From: Microbacterium sp. SORGH_AS_0888
GTDB lineage: Bacteria; Actinomycetota; Actinomycetes; Actinomycetales; Microbacteriaceae
Assembly (NCBI RefSeq): GCF_030818905.1
Contig: NZ_JAUTAZ010000001.1
Location: 1-64,000, forward strand
Length of the DNA: 64,000 nucleotides
Direction: 5' to 3'
The translations under genes were made by a program, and so were the position numbers. Positions within the stretch are counted from its first letter, which is position 1, and each line of letters starts with the position of its first letter. Shown one piece after another: positions 8,751-21,010 of this stretch. The notes below the pieces were generated by a model. That model saw only the letters and a program-made list of their open reading frames with translations. It ran no database searches and was not told the origin of the DNA.

Positions 8751-9624
8751 CCAATTTGTAGAGTTGCTAGAGGACTGGGCACTAGAAGATCCTCGTGTCA
8801 CGCTTATCGTCGGAGATCTTGGCTTCGGTGTGGTGGATGATTTCTCCAAAAAGCTGCCAGATCAGTTCATCAACGCGGGCATCGCAGAGCAGTCGATGAT
8901 GACCATGGCAGCGGGCATGGCATCGGAAGGCTCTAGACCGTTTGTGTACTCAATCGCGAACTTCCCCACGTTCCGCGCGGCCGAGCAGATTCGCAATGAC
9001 GTTGCGCATCACCGACTTCCGGTCACCGTTGTCGCGGTGGGCGGTGGGCTGGTTTACGGGTCGCTCGGATATTCGCATCACGCCATTCAGGACTACGCGC
9101 TTATGCGTGCTATGCCTGAAATGACCATTCTCTCGCCAGGGGATCCGCGTGAGATGTCAGCGGTGATCCGATTCCTCAAGTCGCATGCGACGCCAGCTTA
9201 TCTCCGCATCGGCAGTCCGTCGACGCCTGCTGTGCACGAACGAGACGTCGATGTCGAGCCAGGACGGCTCTTACACGTTGCTGGTCCGCGCGACGCGCAG
9301 CGTACGTTGCTGACCACTGGAGCGGTTCTCAACCTCGCGAACGGTTGGCTCAAGCGACCGGAGTACAACGGCTGGGCGCTTCATTCCGTGCCGATTTGGG
9401 GAGCTGGGTATCGTGACGGCGTTCGCGAAGACCTCCAGAAGTACGCGGAGATTGTCACAGTTGAAGACCACCTACTCGACGGCGGGTTCGGATCGTGGGT
9501 CTTAGAGACTTTCGCGTCTTCAAAACATCGACCAACCGTGTCGATACGGGCATTGGATCCCCGTGTTGCGGAAGCGGTTGGCAAGGAAGATTATCTGCGC
9601 GTCATCGGAGGGCTTGAGTCGTAG
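8743..9624 (+). CDS. Transketolase, C-terminal (pyrimidine-binding) subunit
   Basis: The second half of the split transketolase, 293 residues. It carries the catalytic glutamate in NAGIAEQSMMTMAAGMA, the aromatic/His region GSLGYSHHAIQDYALMRA, and a C-terminal transketolase domain (ILSPGDPREM through VTVEDHLLDGGFGSWV). In the folded enzyme the active site forms between both subunits, so this protein needs the product of 7887-8750. The 8-bp overlap implies coupled translation. Split transketolases occur both in primary metabolism of some lineages and in sugar-modification clusters; the location argues for the latter here. Confidence 0.9.
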   Translation: MRNQFVELLEDWALEDPRVTLIVGDLGFGVVDDFSKKLPDQFINAGIAEQSMMTMAAGMASEGSRPFVYSIANFPTFRAAEQIRNDVAHHRLPVTVVAVGGGLVYGSLGYSHHAIQDYALMRAMPEMTILSPGDPREMSAVIRFLKSHATPAYLRIGSPSTPAVHERDVDVEPGRLLHVAGPRDAQRTLLTTGAVLNLANGWLKRPEYNGWALHSVPIWGAGYRDGVREDLQKYAEIVTVEDHLLDGGFGSWVLETFASSKHRPTVSIRALDPRVAEAVGKEDYLRVIGGLES

Positions 9625-9666
9625 GTTGGGTTTTTCTCATCGGCCTCCCGCGGTAGATCTTGTCCT

Positions 9667-9720
9667 GACCGACCACGGAGCGTTCTGGAGGGTTTCTGGG
9701 GGGACCGTGCTGGTCGGATA
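9667..9720. other. Imperfect inverted repeat in convergent intergenic gap
   Basis: The roughly 200 bp between the transketolase and dehydrogenase genes contains CCGACCACGG and, about 26 bp later, CCGTGCTGGTCGG, which can pair imperfectly. It could end transcription from both sides. I see no gene in this gap. Confidence 0.3.
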
Positions 9721-9823
9721 CAGTGGTAGGCGGGCGTGCCTATCGAAAATTTTGAGCCAAGGGTCTGCGGCTTCGTCTTTGTAGTTTGCCCAGCCAACTC
9801 CGCCGGGCCGTGCCGTCTTATGC

Positions 9824-10795
9824 TCAAAGTCTCGAACCGTGGCTCGCGGCTCGCAGGCCCTGAGCCGTTTCGATGATCTGCGAGCTGAGGTCGATTGGCA
9901 CGTAGTCGAACTCCGAGCAGGCGATCCGCCACTGAATCCCATCGTTGTGATATCGGTTAGCTTCGCGGGGGTCAACCGGCGGGCGTCGTATCTCCGCGCT
10001 GGGCCGAACGGCATCACGCACGGCCACGGCGAGGTCGCTCATCTCTACCAGCGGGCCGCCGCTCTCGACGATTCCCGAACGGCGGTGAACAGTTGCCATT
10101 GCTACGGCGAGGAGATCTTCTACTGCCGTGTAGCGGCGCCAGACCTCAGACGTTGCTTTGATCTCAATCACGTTTCCGTCGCGAGCCTGCAGCACCATGT
10201 CCGAGAGCGCAAACGTCCGCGGCTGCTGGACGTGGCCACCGGACACCGCCCAGGCTCGGGCCGCCACTGCGTGAATACCGCGGCGGAGAGCGGTCTCCAT
10301 CAAGCTCTGCTCCGCCTCCCGCTTCAAGGCTCCATATGTATTCTCTTCGAACGGAGTCTGCAGTGCGTCTTGCGGGTACACGGCTGCGCCGCTGGATATC
10401 GTCAGCACTGACTGCACACTGGGCAGTTCGGCGGCTAAAAGCATCTGGCTTGTCAATAGTCGATTTACTCGGACGTACTCGTCAGTAGTGCGAGAACTGT
10501 TCGCGGCGAGACGGTCTTTTGTGAGGAAAGCGCAGTCAATCACGATGCTGGGCGCAAAAGCCCTAATCTCTTCGAGATTCCATATGCCGAGGGGGAACTC
10601 CCGCCCGTTGACGCTCATGATGCGTGCGGACGAAGCGATGCAGAGTAGGCGTGCAGACGTTCCTTCAAGCAGATCGACTGCGGTACGTCCGAACCATCCG
10701 CTCGCGCCCGTCACCAGAACACGGGAATCGGGTGCGATCTGTGCACTGAAGAGTGCTCGCGCCGCGTCGTTCACGGAGGAGTTCATACCGCTCAT
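9824..10795 (-). CDS. NAD(P)-dependent epimerase/dehydratase (extended SDR)
   Basis: A 323-residue Rossmann-fold sugar-nucleotide enzyme. It has the cofactor motif VTGASGWFG near residue 30, the catalytic Ser region [11 protein letters not shown] near 133 and the YxxxK pair in [11 protein letters not shown] near 155. Its place between the transketolase and RfbH genes suggests it reduces a keto group on the CDP-sugar, either C4 or the carbonyl left on an added two-carbon branch, as YerF does in yersiniose synthesis. This is inference; it could equally be a C-4 reductase of the abequose or paratose type. Starts at 10795 or 10786 are both possible. It diverges from rfbH. Confidence 0.75.
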   Translation of the reverse strand: MSGMNSSVNDAARALFSAQIAPDSRVLVTGASGWFGRTAVDLLEGTSARLLCIASSARIMSVNGREFPLGIWNLEEIRAFAPSIVIDCAFLTKDRLAANSSRTTDEYVRVNRLLTSQMLLAAELPSVQSVLTISSGAAVYPQDALQTPFEENTYGALKREAEQSLMETALRRGIHAVAARAWAVSGGHVQQPRTFALSDMVLQARDGNVIEIKATSEVWRRYTAVEDLLAVAMATVHRRSGIVESGGPLVEMSDLAVAVRDAVRPSAEIRRPPVDPREANRYHNDGIQWRIACSEFDYVPIDLSSQIIETAQGLRAASHGSRL

Positions 10796-10836
10796 CCTCG
10801 CATACGGGCACGGTGGGCGAGCGACGGCGGAGCCCG

Positions 10837-10842
10837 TACAAT
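10837..10842 (+). promoter_or_regulatory. -10 element of the rfbH-rfbG-reductase operon
   Basis: TACAAT is a near-consensus -10. It overlaps an upstream in-frame ATG (10841), which therefore cannot be the translation start. A GGAG Shine-Dalgarno at 10866-10869 precedes the GTG start at 10877. Confidence 0.55.
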
Positions 10843-10876
10843 GGGAAGTCCGCCCTCAAACGATCGGAGTCCAACA

Positions 10877-12178
10877 GTGGCAACGCGCGAGCACATTCTC
10901 GATGCAGTCAAAGAGTTTGCCGAGGAGAAGCTCGCCCCCCGTCCCTTCGTTCCGGGAGAGACTCCTGTGCCCGTTTCGGGTAAGGTGCTCGATTCGAACG
11001 ACTACGCAGCGCTCGTAGATGCCTGTCTGGACGGTTGGCTTACCGCAGGTCGATTCCATCGAGAGTTCGAGGAGAAGCTTGCCGACTTCGTCGGTGCGAG
11101 GAGCGCGCTGTTCGTGAACAGTGGCTCCAGTGCGAATCTCGTTGCGTTGAGCGGCCTGACAAGCCCGAAGCTCGGGCGTCGTGCTCTGCAGCCTGGCGAC
11201 GAAGTTCTGACGGTCGCTGCGGGATTTCCGACAACCGTCAACCCCATCATTCAGAACGGTCTTCGACCGGTGGTTGTTGATGTTGAACTAGGAACCTACG
11301 ATGCCATCGCTGATCGGCTCCGCGAGGCCGTCGGACCTAAGACTCGCGCGATCATGATGGCCCACACGCTTGGAAATCCGTTTGACCTAGACGTCGTTCA
11401 GGACCTTTGCAAGGAGCATCGTCTATGGCTCGTAGAGGACTCCTGTGATGCGCTCGGGTCCACATATCGTGGTCAGCGCACAGGAAGCTTCGGCGACACC
11501 GCTACAGTGAGCTTTTACCCGGCGCATCACATCACAACGGGTGAAGGCGGCGCAGTTTTCGTGAAGTCGCCCCTGGTCCGCAAGCAGGTCGAGTCTTTCC
11601 GTGACTGGGGGAGGGACTGCTATTGCGAGACTGGGCAGGACAATACGTGCGGCAAGCGCTTTGGTTGGCAGCTCGGTGAGCTTCCCCACGGCTATGACCA
11701 CAAGTACACGTATAGTCACATCGGGTACAACTTGAAAGCGACAGACATGCAGGCGGCGCTCGGTGTGTCACAGCTAGACAAGGTAGACGCATTCGTCGAA
11801 GCGCGTAAGACGAACTTCCGTTACCTCTCCGAGCGCCTTCAGGGGGTGGATGGGTTGATTCTGCCCAGAGCAACGCCGAACTCCGACCCTTCGTGGTTTG
11901 GATACCCCATCACTCTCGACCCCGCTCACCCGGCTGATCGCGAAGATCTGATGCGGTTTCTCGAGGGCCGCAAGATCGGAACGCGCCTCATCTTCGCAGG
12001 CAATCTCACCAAGCAGCCTGCATACCGAGAGGTGGATTTCCGGGTCGTCGGCGATCTGACGAATACGGACATCGTGATGAACAGATCGTTCTGGGTGGGT
12101 ACGTTCCCCGGTCTGACCGAGCCGATGCTGGACTTCGTCGCAGATTCGATTATCGATTTCATGAGCAAGACGGTCTGA
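10877..12178 (+). CDS. rfbH: CDP-6-deoxy-L-threo-4-hexulose 3-dehydrase (PMP, [2Fe-2S])
   Basis: Removes the C3 hydroxyl of CDP-4-keto-6-deoxyglucose using pyridoxamine phosphate and an iron-sulfur cluster. It has an aminotransferase fold with [13 protein letters not shown] and [14 protein letters not shown]. The aminotransferase lysine is replaced by His in [14 protein letters not shown] (near residue 217), the hallmark of this dehydrase, and the cluster cysteines are in [11 protein letters not shown] at 248, 250 and 258. All are spaced as in the Yersinia E1 enzyme. GTG 10877 is chosen for its GGAG ribosome site. The next gene, rfbG, starts 2 bp after the stop. It needs an electron-donating reductase, which is at 13258. 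Confidence 0.95.
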   Translation: MATREHILDAVKEFAEEKLAPRPFVPGETPVPVSGKVLDSNDYAALVDACLDGWLTAGRFHREFEEKLADFVGARSALFVNSGSSANLVALSGLTSPKLGRRALQPGDEVLTVAAGFPTTVNPIIQNGLRPVVVDVELGTYDAIADRLREAVGPKTRAIMMAHTLGNPFDLDVVQDLCKEHRLWLVEDSCDALGSTYRGQRTGSFGDTATVSFYPAHHITTGEGGAVFVKSPLVRKQVESFRDWGRDCYCETGQDNTCGKRFGWQLGELPHGYDHKYTYSHIGYNLKATDMQAALGVSQLDKVDAFVEARKTNFRYLSERLQGVDGLILPRATPNSDPSWFGYPITLDPAHPADREDLMRFLEGRKIGTRLIFAGNLTKQPAYREVDFRVVGDLTNTDIVMNRSFWVGTFPGLTEPMLDFVADSIIDFMSKTV

Positions 12179-12180
12179 CG

Positions 12181-13218
12181 ATGCGGTTTCTAATCACGGG
12201 ACACACAGGCTTCAAAGGAGCATGGCTTTCGCTCCTTCTCGCGAACCGTGGCCACGAGGTACACGGTGTCGCACTGGACCCGCTGCCGGGAGGCATCTTC
12301 GAAACAGCGAATGTCGCGCAGCACCTGGCATCGGATGTTCGCATTGACATACGCGATGCTTCAGCGCTCGCGGACTTAGTGGAGGGTGTCGACGCCGAAG
12401 TCGTCTTGCACCTGGCTGCGCAACCACTGGTCCGTCAGTCTTATAAAAGTCCGCGGGAAACTTTCGAGACGAACGCTCTAGGAACGCTCAACTTGCTTGA
12501 GGCTGTAAAAGGGTCTCCCAGTGCACGCGCAGTTGTGGTTGTCACGACAGATAAAGTCTACCGAAACATCGGAAAGATCGGTGGCTATGTTGAAGACGAT
12601 GCATTGGGCGGAGAAGATCCATATAGTGCCTCGAAGGCTATGGCTGATATCCTCACTCATTCATGGGTGAGGAGCTTCCCTGGGGTTCCTACTGCTGTTG
12701 TCCGCGGCGGGAACGTTATCGGCGGCGGCGATGTGAGTAAGGATCGTCTGCTGGTGGATCTTGTTCGTGGATTCATTTCCCACTCTCCAGTGAGTATTCG
12801 GTTTCCCGGTGCGGTTCGTCCCTGGCAGCATGTACTCGATTGTTTGAGTGGCTACCTCACAGTCGCTGCTGCGTTGCTCGACGGGAAGGGCTCGGGGGCA
12901 TGGAATTTCGGTCCGGACCCTGAGAGTTTTCAGTCCGTCCGCGAGATCGCTGACGCTGCGGTCTCCTGGTGGGGCAATGGCGCCGCATGGATTGATGACA
13001 GCGGTGAGCATCCACACGAAGCCGCGCTTCTCACGCTGGATTCGACAAAAGCGCGGACGGAACTCGGTTGGGTCAACAGGTTGTCGTTTCCCAGAAGTCT
13101 TGAATGGGCGCTGGAATGGGAGAAAGCCGTCGCGCAGGGCTCAGATCCGCGGGATGTTACTAATGGTCAGATCGGCCGCTTCTTGGCAGCGAAAGCTCCG
13201 TGGCAGCACGCTTTTTGA
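12181..13218 (+). CDS. rfbG: CDP-glucose 4,6-dehydratase
   Basis: Converts CDP-glucose to CDP-4-keto-6-deoxyglucose, the substrate of RfbH. The protein of 345 residues has the cofactor motif ITGHTGFKGAWLS at the very N-terminus, the catalytic Thr-Asp-Lys in VVTTDKVYRN, and YSASKAMADIL with the Tyr and Lys. GGNVIGGGD and RPWQHVLDCLSGY are typical of this enzyme rather than of the dTDP-glucose dehydratase. It starts 2 bp after rfbH and is followed after 30-39 bp by the reductase, so one transcript is likely. Confidence 0.95.
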   Translation: MRFLITGHTGFKGAWLSLLLANRGHEVHGVALDPLPGGIFETANVAQHLASDVRIDIRDASALADLVEGVDAEVVLHLAAQPLVRQSYKSPRETFETNALGTLNLLEAVKGSPSARAVVVVTTDKVYRNIGKIGGYVEDDALGGEDPYSASKAMADILTHSWVRSFPGVPTAVVRGGNVIGGGDVSKDRLLVDLVRGFISHSPVSIRFPGAVRPWQHVLDCLSGYLTVAAALLDGKGSGAWNFGPDPESFQSVREIADAAVSWWGNGAAWIDDSGEHPHEAALLTLDSTKARTELGWVNRLSFPRSLEWALEWEKAVAQGSDPRDVTNGQIGRFLAAKAPWQHAF

Positions 13219-13257
13219 ACGCGAGGTGCTAAGCGCACTGAGGAGGGAGTGATTAGT

Positions 13258-14226
13258 TTGCCCGATCGTTCAGAGGTAGTCAGGACTGTGCGGGTTGTGG
13301 GCCGCAGGACATTGACATCGAGAGTGATAGAACTCGAGATGGAGCCGCTGCCTGGTGATGTTCTTCCGTCATGGGAGCCTGGAGCACACATAGATGTTCG
13401 ACTAGGCGACGATATGGTGCGCCAGTACTCTCTTGTTCCGTCTCCCTCGGGCAGGAAAGATACCTGGACGGTTGCGGTGCTTGTGGAGCAAGAAGGGCGC
13501 GGGGGATCTCTCTTGATCGAGAGTGATCTCCACATCGGTGACAGCGTCATGACTTCGGGCCCCCGCAACCATTTTTCTTTCGTGGAGGCCGAATCATATC
13601 TTTTCATTGCCGGTGGAATTGGTATTACACCTTTGATTGCGATGTGTCTTGCAGCTGAGGTTTCTGGTTCGAGATGGCGACTCGTCTACCTTGGTCACGA
13701 GCGTGAGTCTATGGCTTATCTGGAGGCTCTCGAACAGGAGTTCCCGGGAAAGGTGGAAGTTTACGCGTCTTCAGAGGGGCGCAGGCTAGACGTGTATTCT
13801 GCCGTTGCGGAAGGAGAGCCGAACCAGCACGTCTACTGTTGCGGTCCGGAACGGTTGATGTCCGCTGTGGAGAACGCGATGGAGTCGATGGAACGATTGC
13901 CGTTTGTTCATATCGAGCACTTCCACCCTCGTGATGTTGAAACTTCAGAGAACACGGAGTTCGTTGTTCACGCGGTCGCATCAGATGTGGAGTTTGTTGT
14001 CCCGATTGATGAAAGTATCTTGATGGCTGCGGACTTCGAAGGGGTCATTGTTCCGGGAGACTGCTTGGAAGGAACGTGCGGTTCGTGTGAGACTCGCGTC
14101 CTCTCCGGCGCCGTGGAACACCGAGACTCCATCCTCAGCACGGAGGCTAGGCGATCTTCCCGGACGATGATGATCTGCGTGTCTCGCGCTCGGCCGGGTT
14201 GTAAGCGACTAGAGCTGGACTTATGA
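13258..14226 (+). CDS. Flavin/[2Fe-2S] NAD(P)H reductase, phthalate-dioxygenase-reductase type (E3 role)
   Basis: Probably passes electrons from NAD(P)H to RfbH, completing CDP-4-keto-3,6-dideoxyglucose formation. Order of domains: flavin domain with the RQYSL motif near residue 60, nucleotide domain with GGIGITPLIAM and YCCGPERLM, and a C-terminal plant-type ferredoxin with DCLEGTCGSCETRVLSG plus one later Cys. The known E3 reductases AscD and DdhD carry the ferredoxin at the N-terminus, so this is a different architecture, like VanB or phthalate dioxygenase reductase. GTG 13249 is in frame, but the strong AGGAGG at 13241-13246 is only 2 bp from it and is well placed for TTG 13258. Confidence 0.85.
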   Translation: MPDRSEVVRTVRVVGRRTLTSRVIELEMEPLPGDVLPSWEPGAHIDVRLGDDMVRQYSLVPSPSGRKDTWTVAVLVEQEGRGGSLLIESDLHIGDSVMTSGPRNHFSFVEAESYLFIAGGIGITPLIAMCLAAEVSGSRWRLVYLGHERESMAYLEALEQEFPGKVEVYASSEGRRLDVYSAVAEGEPNQHVYCCGPERLMSAVENAMESMERLPFVHIEHFHPRDVETSENTEFVVHAVASDVEFVVPIDESILMAADFEGVIVPGDCLEGTCGSCETRVLSGAVEHRDSILSTEARRSSRTMMICVSRARPGCKRLELDL

Positions 14227-14260
14227 TCGTGACCTTTGGCGGCGCGCCGGGACCCTTCCG

Positions 14261-16492
14261 TTAGTTTCGAGCCACCCGACTGAAGTCGCGTCGTCGTCGC
14301 CATACGAATGCAAGCAACACGGATGCCAGCGGCAGGACGGCCGTTACGACCAGCGCCCCCGTTATCACATGTTCTCCGGGGAGATGATAACTGAGTGTGA
14401 CGTCGCGTCCGACATCGGCAGAGCCTACCTCGACGCCAAGTAGGTAGCCGTCAATGGAGAGAACTTTCGCCCCATTAGATGCCTGGAAGCCAGGCCATTG
14501 CATGCGGCAGAATGCCACCCGACCGCTGCCCTCGGAAACTGCGTCGACGTGAATGGTAACGCTGTCGGAAGTTGAACTGACAAGTGTGGAACTCACGCCG
14601 CCCGATTGCCAGGTAATTCCGCCTTCATCACACGTCGCCCGAGAATCACGAACCCAAGTTTCGGTGTACACGCCACGTGTCTCGACATGCCAGCCCGTGG
14701 GAGTCTGCTGGTCTCCGAGCGTGGGCAGCAACTGATTCCGTTGCGATGCGACGTCGGCGGTGACGATCACGGAGTTGATCCCGAGCTGATCCACCAATAA
14801 CTGACCGGTGGTGGGCTGCGCGGAGAAGAGGCTAGTCAGGAATGTGGGGCACGTTTGGCCGAGAAAGTCGATGCAGAAGGTATCGCTGTAACCTCTGCGT
14901 CCTAGCGAGCTGTAGAGGTTCTGTACTCCGGCGTTTGACAGCAGCCATGAGTTTCCTAGGAGCAGCTCTCTCGTATAGCCAGGTGTTTCGTCGTTCCCGT
15001 TGCGCAGCGTCCCGACAACGACAGAGGGAGCGATCGCGGCGCTCTGGACGTTCTGAAAGTCCGCTCGCGCGCTAGGGAGCGAGAAGTCGTACACCGGTGC
15101 GCTCGGAAAGACCGCGTGCTGAGCGAACGCGACCAGGGCGCAGCCGAATACGAGAGCACTCGTAAGGAACTGACGACGGAGACGTATAGTGATGACGGCG
15201 CATGCGCATGCGATGGACGCAGAACCCAAGCCCAGGACAAGCGCGTCTGTTCGTGATGGTGCGTTGCTGAACGTGGCGAATCCGCCCCAGGCAAGAATTG
15301 CGACGATGATCCATAGTCGGCTGCGCGTGAGGCGCCATCCGGATTCATCAGCAACTGAGAAGCCGACAGCGAGCAGTACCGCAACCGTGAGTGACAGCAA
15401 CGGGTAGTACCGAAAGGGCATGCGCGTTGGCCCTATGAGCGTCGGACCAAGCAACAGAAGCGCGGTGATTACGGCCACGATGGCGAGCGAGGTCAGCTGA
15501 GCACGAGATCCCCAAACCCGTCGCCAGGGTAAGAGGGCGGCGAGAGCGAGCATCCAGGACACGTACGCGAATGGAACCGGAGCAACTGCTCCCCAGGACC
15601 AAGTCATCTCTGGAAATGCAGTCGGGAACTGCCCGAGCGCGAAGGTCCCGAGACTTCCTCCCATGAGTTCGTCGTTCCCGACACCCGAAGAATCGCGGAA
15701 GGTCACCGAACTGCTCAGCATCCCGGGGAGGAAGACGGCTAGGGCGAACAACGCCGTTGCGGCACCAGCGATAAGAATCTGGGTGACATTTCTCCATCGC
15801 CGACTGAGAACCTCGGTAATGCAGACTGCGGCAAACAAAACTGCCGCCATTATGACGCTCTGCGCGAAGCCTAGGCCAACGACCAGCATGCCAAATACAC
15901 ACGCAGGTATGGCGGTGAATCTGTCAATTCGCCGGAGGGACCAGCCGAGGAATGCGAGCAGTGCAAGAGTGATGAGAAGAACGGTCCATGACGGCGCATC
16001 CATGTAGCTCGTCACGCCGTTCAAGGGCGCAGCTACTCCTCCAACCAACGCCCACCTGCGCCTTGTTACGAAGGTAAGAGTCAAGAGGTACGCTCCCACG
16101 GTCGCAGCCATGAGCCATCCGATCTTGACAGCCGTTGCCAAGACCCCGAGATTGGCCGAGTGGGCAGCCGCCGCTGAGATGGCAAGAAGGATGGGACTCC
16201 ACAGACCGTGCTGTGCATCGAGTGCGTGGTTACCAGCCAACCATGCGCCGGGATTGAGCCAGCCCAAGGTTCCGTCCAGCAATTTCGCGCCGATGTCGTT
16301 CCACAGGCCCACCGAGTAGGTTTGAGTGTCGTCGACGTAGTAAAATCGGTGATTGAACAACAGGGGGATCAGTGAAATAATTCCCCCCAGAACTGCCGCC
16401 AACGGCCAGCCTGGCATGAGCGCGGCAAGCTTTTTGCCGCGCTCTACGCGCGAACCTGTGTGCATGGAAGCCGCCGTCGCGGAAGTAGTCAT
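14261..16492 (-). CDS. Large polytopic membrane protein, YfhO/GT-C-like
   Basis: A 743-residue protein with about a dozen hydrophobic segments in the first two thirds, a loop rich in Asp and aromatic residues after the first helix (FYYVDDTQTYSVGLW), and an extracytoplasmic C-terminal domain ending in one last membrane helix and a basic tail. This layout is that of YfhO-type and other GT-C glycosyltransferase-like proteins, which use polyprenyl-linked donors outside the membrane. An exact family is not certain. It follows the acyltransferase gene on the same strand after 61 bp and converges on the reductase gene. Confidence 0.65.
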   Translation of the reverse strand: MTTSATAASMHTGSRVERGKKLAALMPGWPLAAVLGGIISLIPLLFNHRFYYVDDTQTYSVGLWNDIGAKLLDGTLGWLNPGAWLAGNHALDAQHGLWSPILLAISAAAAHSANLGVLATAVKIGWLMAATVGAYLLTLTFVTRRRWALVGGVAAPLNGVTSYMDAPSWTVLLITLALLAFLGWSLRRIDRFTAIPACVFGMLVVGLGFAQSVIMAAVLFAAVCITEVLSRRWRNVTQILIAGAATALFALAVFLPGMLSSSVTFRDSSGVGNDELMGGSLGTFALGQFPTAFPEMTWSWGAVAPVPFAYVSWMLALAALLPWRRVWGSRAQLTSLAIVAVITALLLLGPTLIGPTRMPFRYYPLLSLTVAVLLAVGFSVADESGWRLTRSRLWIIVAILAWGGFATFSNAPSRTDALVLGLGSASIACACAVITIRLRRQFLTSALVFGCALVAFAQHAVFPSAPVYDFSLPSARADFQNVQSAAIAPSVVVGTLRNGNDETPGYTRELLLGNSWLLSNAGVQNLYSSLGRRGYSDTFCIDFLGQTCPTFLTSLFSAQPTTGQLLVDQLGINSVIVTADVASQRNQLLPTLGDQQTPTGWHVETRGVYTETWVRDSRATCDEGGITWQSGGVSSTLVSSTSDSVTIHVDAVSEGSGRVAFCRMQWPGFQASNGAKVLSIDGYLLGVEVGSADVGRDVTLSYHLPGEHVITGALVVTAVLPLASVLLAFVWRRRRDFSRVARN

Positions 16493-16553
16493 GGCTGCAG
16501 AACTCCGGATGTGGTGCTGAGGTGGGTAGACACGGCAGTCTTTCTCCCTGAGT

Positions 16554-18970
<2,417 letters not shown>

Positions 18971-18971
<1 letters not shown>

Positions 18972-20989
18972 TGCTCGCCGCTTGGGCGGGGGCACTCCCG
19001 GCGATTCTCGTCGCGCTCCTGGTGCTGTGGATCCCGGGATTGATCGTCACGGCATCCCTCCGACTCGGTGTCATCCCTCGGACCGCCCTTGCAGGCGCCA
19101 CCAGCGTCACGCTCATCGGCGTCGCCGGCGTCCTCTTCGGCCTGCTTCGGCTCCCGTTCTCGATCTGGCAGCCCCTCCTGCTGGCTGTCATCGGGGGAGC
19201 GGCTGTCTGGCTGCTGCGTCGTCGCCTCGGACGCATGCCGGTGCAGAGAGCGGGTCTTCACGCGGGGTGGCTCGTGCTCGCCTGGGTCGCCGCATCCGTC
19301 ACGATCGCCGTCGTCGCCTTCGCGGCCGTGCCGAGCCCTGAGCGGATCAGCCAGACCTACGACAACGTCTTCCACCTCTCCGCGATCTCGCACATCCTGC
19401 AGACGGGGGATGCGTCCTCGCTCACCCTGCGGACGCTCATCGAGACGACGCGCTCATGGTCGTTCTACCCGTCGGGCTGGCACTCGACAGTCGCGCTGAC
19501 CGCGCAGCTGTCCGGCGTCTCGGTCCCGGTCGCCGTCAACGCGACGTGGATCGCGGCGTGCGCGGCGCTGTGGCTGCCGGGAGTTGCCTGGCTCTCCCAG
19601 GTCCTCGTGCGGGGTTTCGATCGCCACCTCGTCGCCCTCGTGGCGCTGCCGCTGGGCGTCGCCTTCGGGGCGATGCCCTACGGGCTGCTCACCTGGGGCA
19701 CGCTGTATCCGACCTTCTTCGCGACCGCGCTCGTGCCTGCGGCGCTCGCGGCGCCGCTCGCGATCTGGCTGCCCCGGCGGCGCCGGGAAGGCTCCGGGTA
19801 CTCGATGCTCGCGGGCGTCGCCGCGACGATCGTCGTGTTGGCCGCGGTCGGCTTCGGGCAGCCTCGTGTGCTCGTCACCTGGGCGGTCGTCCTCCTCCCG
19901 TTCGCGATCGCCGAGACCGTGCGCGCCTACCGGTGGGCGCGGACTGCCGGGGGGCGCTCGCGTGTCGTCGCGGGGCGCGCGCTCGTGGTCGGCATCGTGC
20001 TCCTGATCCTCGCGGCCGCTGGTGCCTTCGCCTACCTCGTCTTCCGACTCGGGCTGTTCGAGCGACCGCTCGACGATCGACTGGGAGGCCCCCAGGCGAA
20101 AGCCACGCAGTCCGTGGCCGCGGGGCTCTGGCAGGTGGTCTCGCAGTCCTGGCCCCTCGGTCTCGACGGCGTGGTGACCTTCCCTGCGATCCTGCTCGCG
20201 GCCGCTGTGCTCGTCGGCGTCGTGATCGCCGCTCGCACACGCGGGATGCGCTGGCTCCTCGTGGCCTATGCGGTCTTCGCCGTGCTGTTCGCGCTCGCCG
20301 CCGGCTCCGACGACGTCTTCTCCAAGCTCGCGACCGCGCTCTGGTACAAGGACCGCTACCGGCTGAGCTCGGCGCTCCCTATCGTCGCGGTGCCGCTCGC
20401 GACGCTCGGCATCGTCACCTGCGTCGGGTGGATGGTGCGCGGACGACGTGTCTTGACCGCGGTCTCCGCGGCGCTCACCGTCCTCATCGCAGGCACGGCG
20501 GCGATCGGTCTCGCCGCAGGCGGAGTGACCTCATCCGTCGCGTTCGTGTTCCGCATGCCCGATCGTGGAGCGACGTCCGAGGTCGTCTCGCGCGCGCAGA
20601 TCGACTTCATGCGCGACGTCGTGGCGCAGACCGTGCCGGCGGATCAGCGACTGCTCGGCGATCCCTGGGACGGCTCGGCGCTCTCGCGCGAGTACGCAGG
20701 ACGGCAACCGGTGTTCCCCCACGTCAACGGACAGTGGGACCCCGACCGTGCGCTCATCGCCTGGCACTTGCAGGACATCGGCACGGATCCGGCCGTCTGC
20801 CGCGCCCTCGACGCGCTCCGCGTGCGGTACGTGCTGTACCATCCCCACGAGTTCGGGGGAGGGGACCCCTCCGGCAACCACTTCATCGGCGTGCACACCG
20901 CGGTCAAGGACGGGCTCTTCACAGAGGTCGCGACCGACGGCGACTCGACCCTCTACCGCATCGACCAGTGCGGGCCGCTGCCGGGCTGA
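18971..20989 (+). CDS. Polytopic membrane protein, DUF6541-like
   Basis: A protein of about 672 residues with roughly twelve hydrophobic segments in the first 500 residues and a soluble C-terminal domain (RAQIDFMRDVVAQTVP, GDPWDGSALSREYAGRQPV, RVRYVLYHPHEF). This matches the DUF6541 pattern found beside cell-envelope genes of actinobacteria, as far as I recall; function unknown, possibly a GT-C-type glycosyltransferase. ATG 18971 overlaps the glf stop by one base (TGATG), so the two are coupled. An earlier ATG at 18950 lies inside glf and is not needed. Confidence 0.7.
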
Positions 20990-21010
20990 CGAGTCACTCC
21001 CTGGCCGGCG

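Noticed and set aside
10841..10843. ATG as the rfbH start
   Set aside because: It lies inside the TACAAT -10 element; GTG 10877 has a GGAG site and matches the family start.
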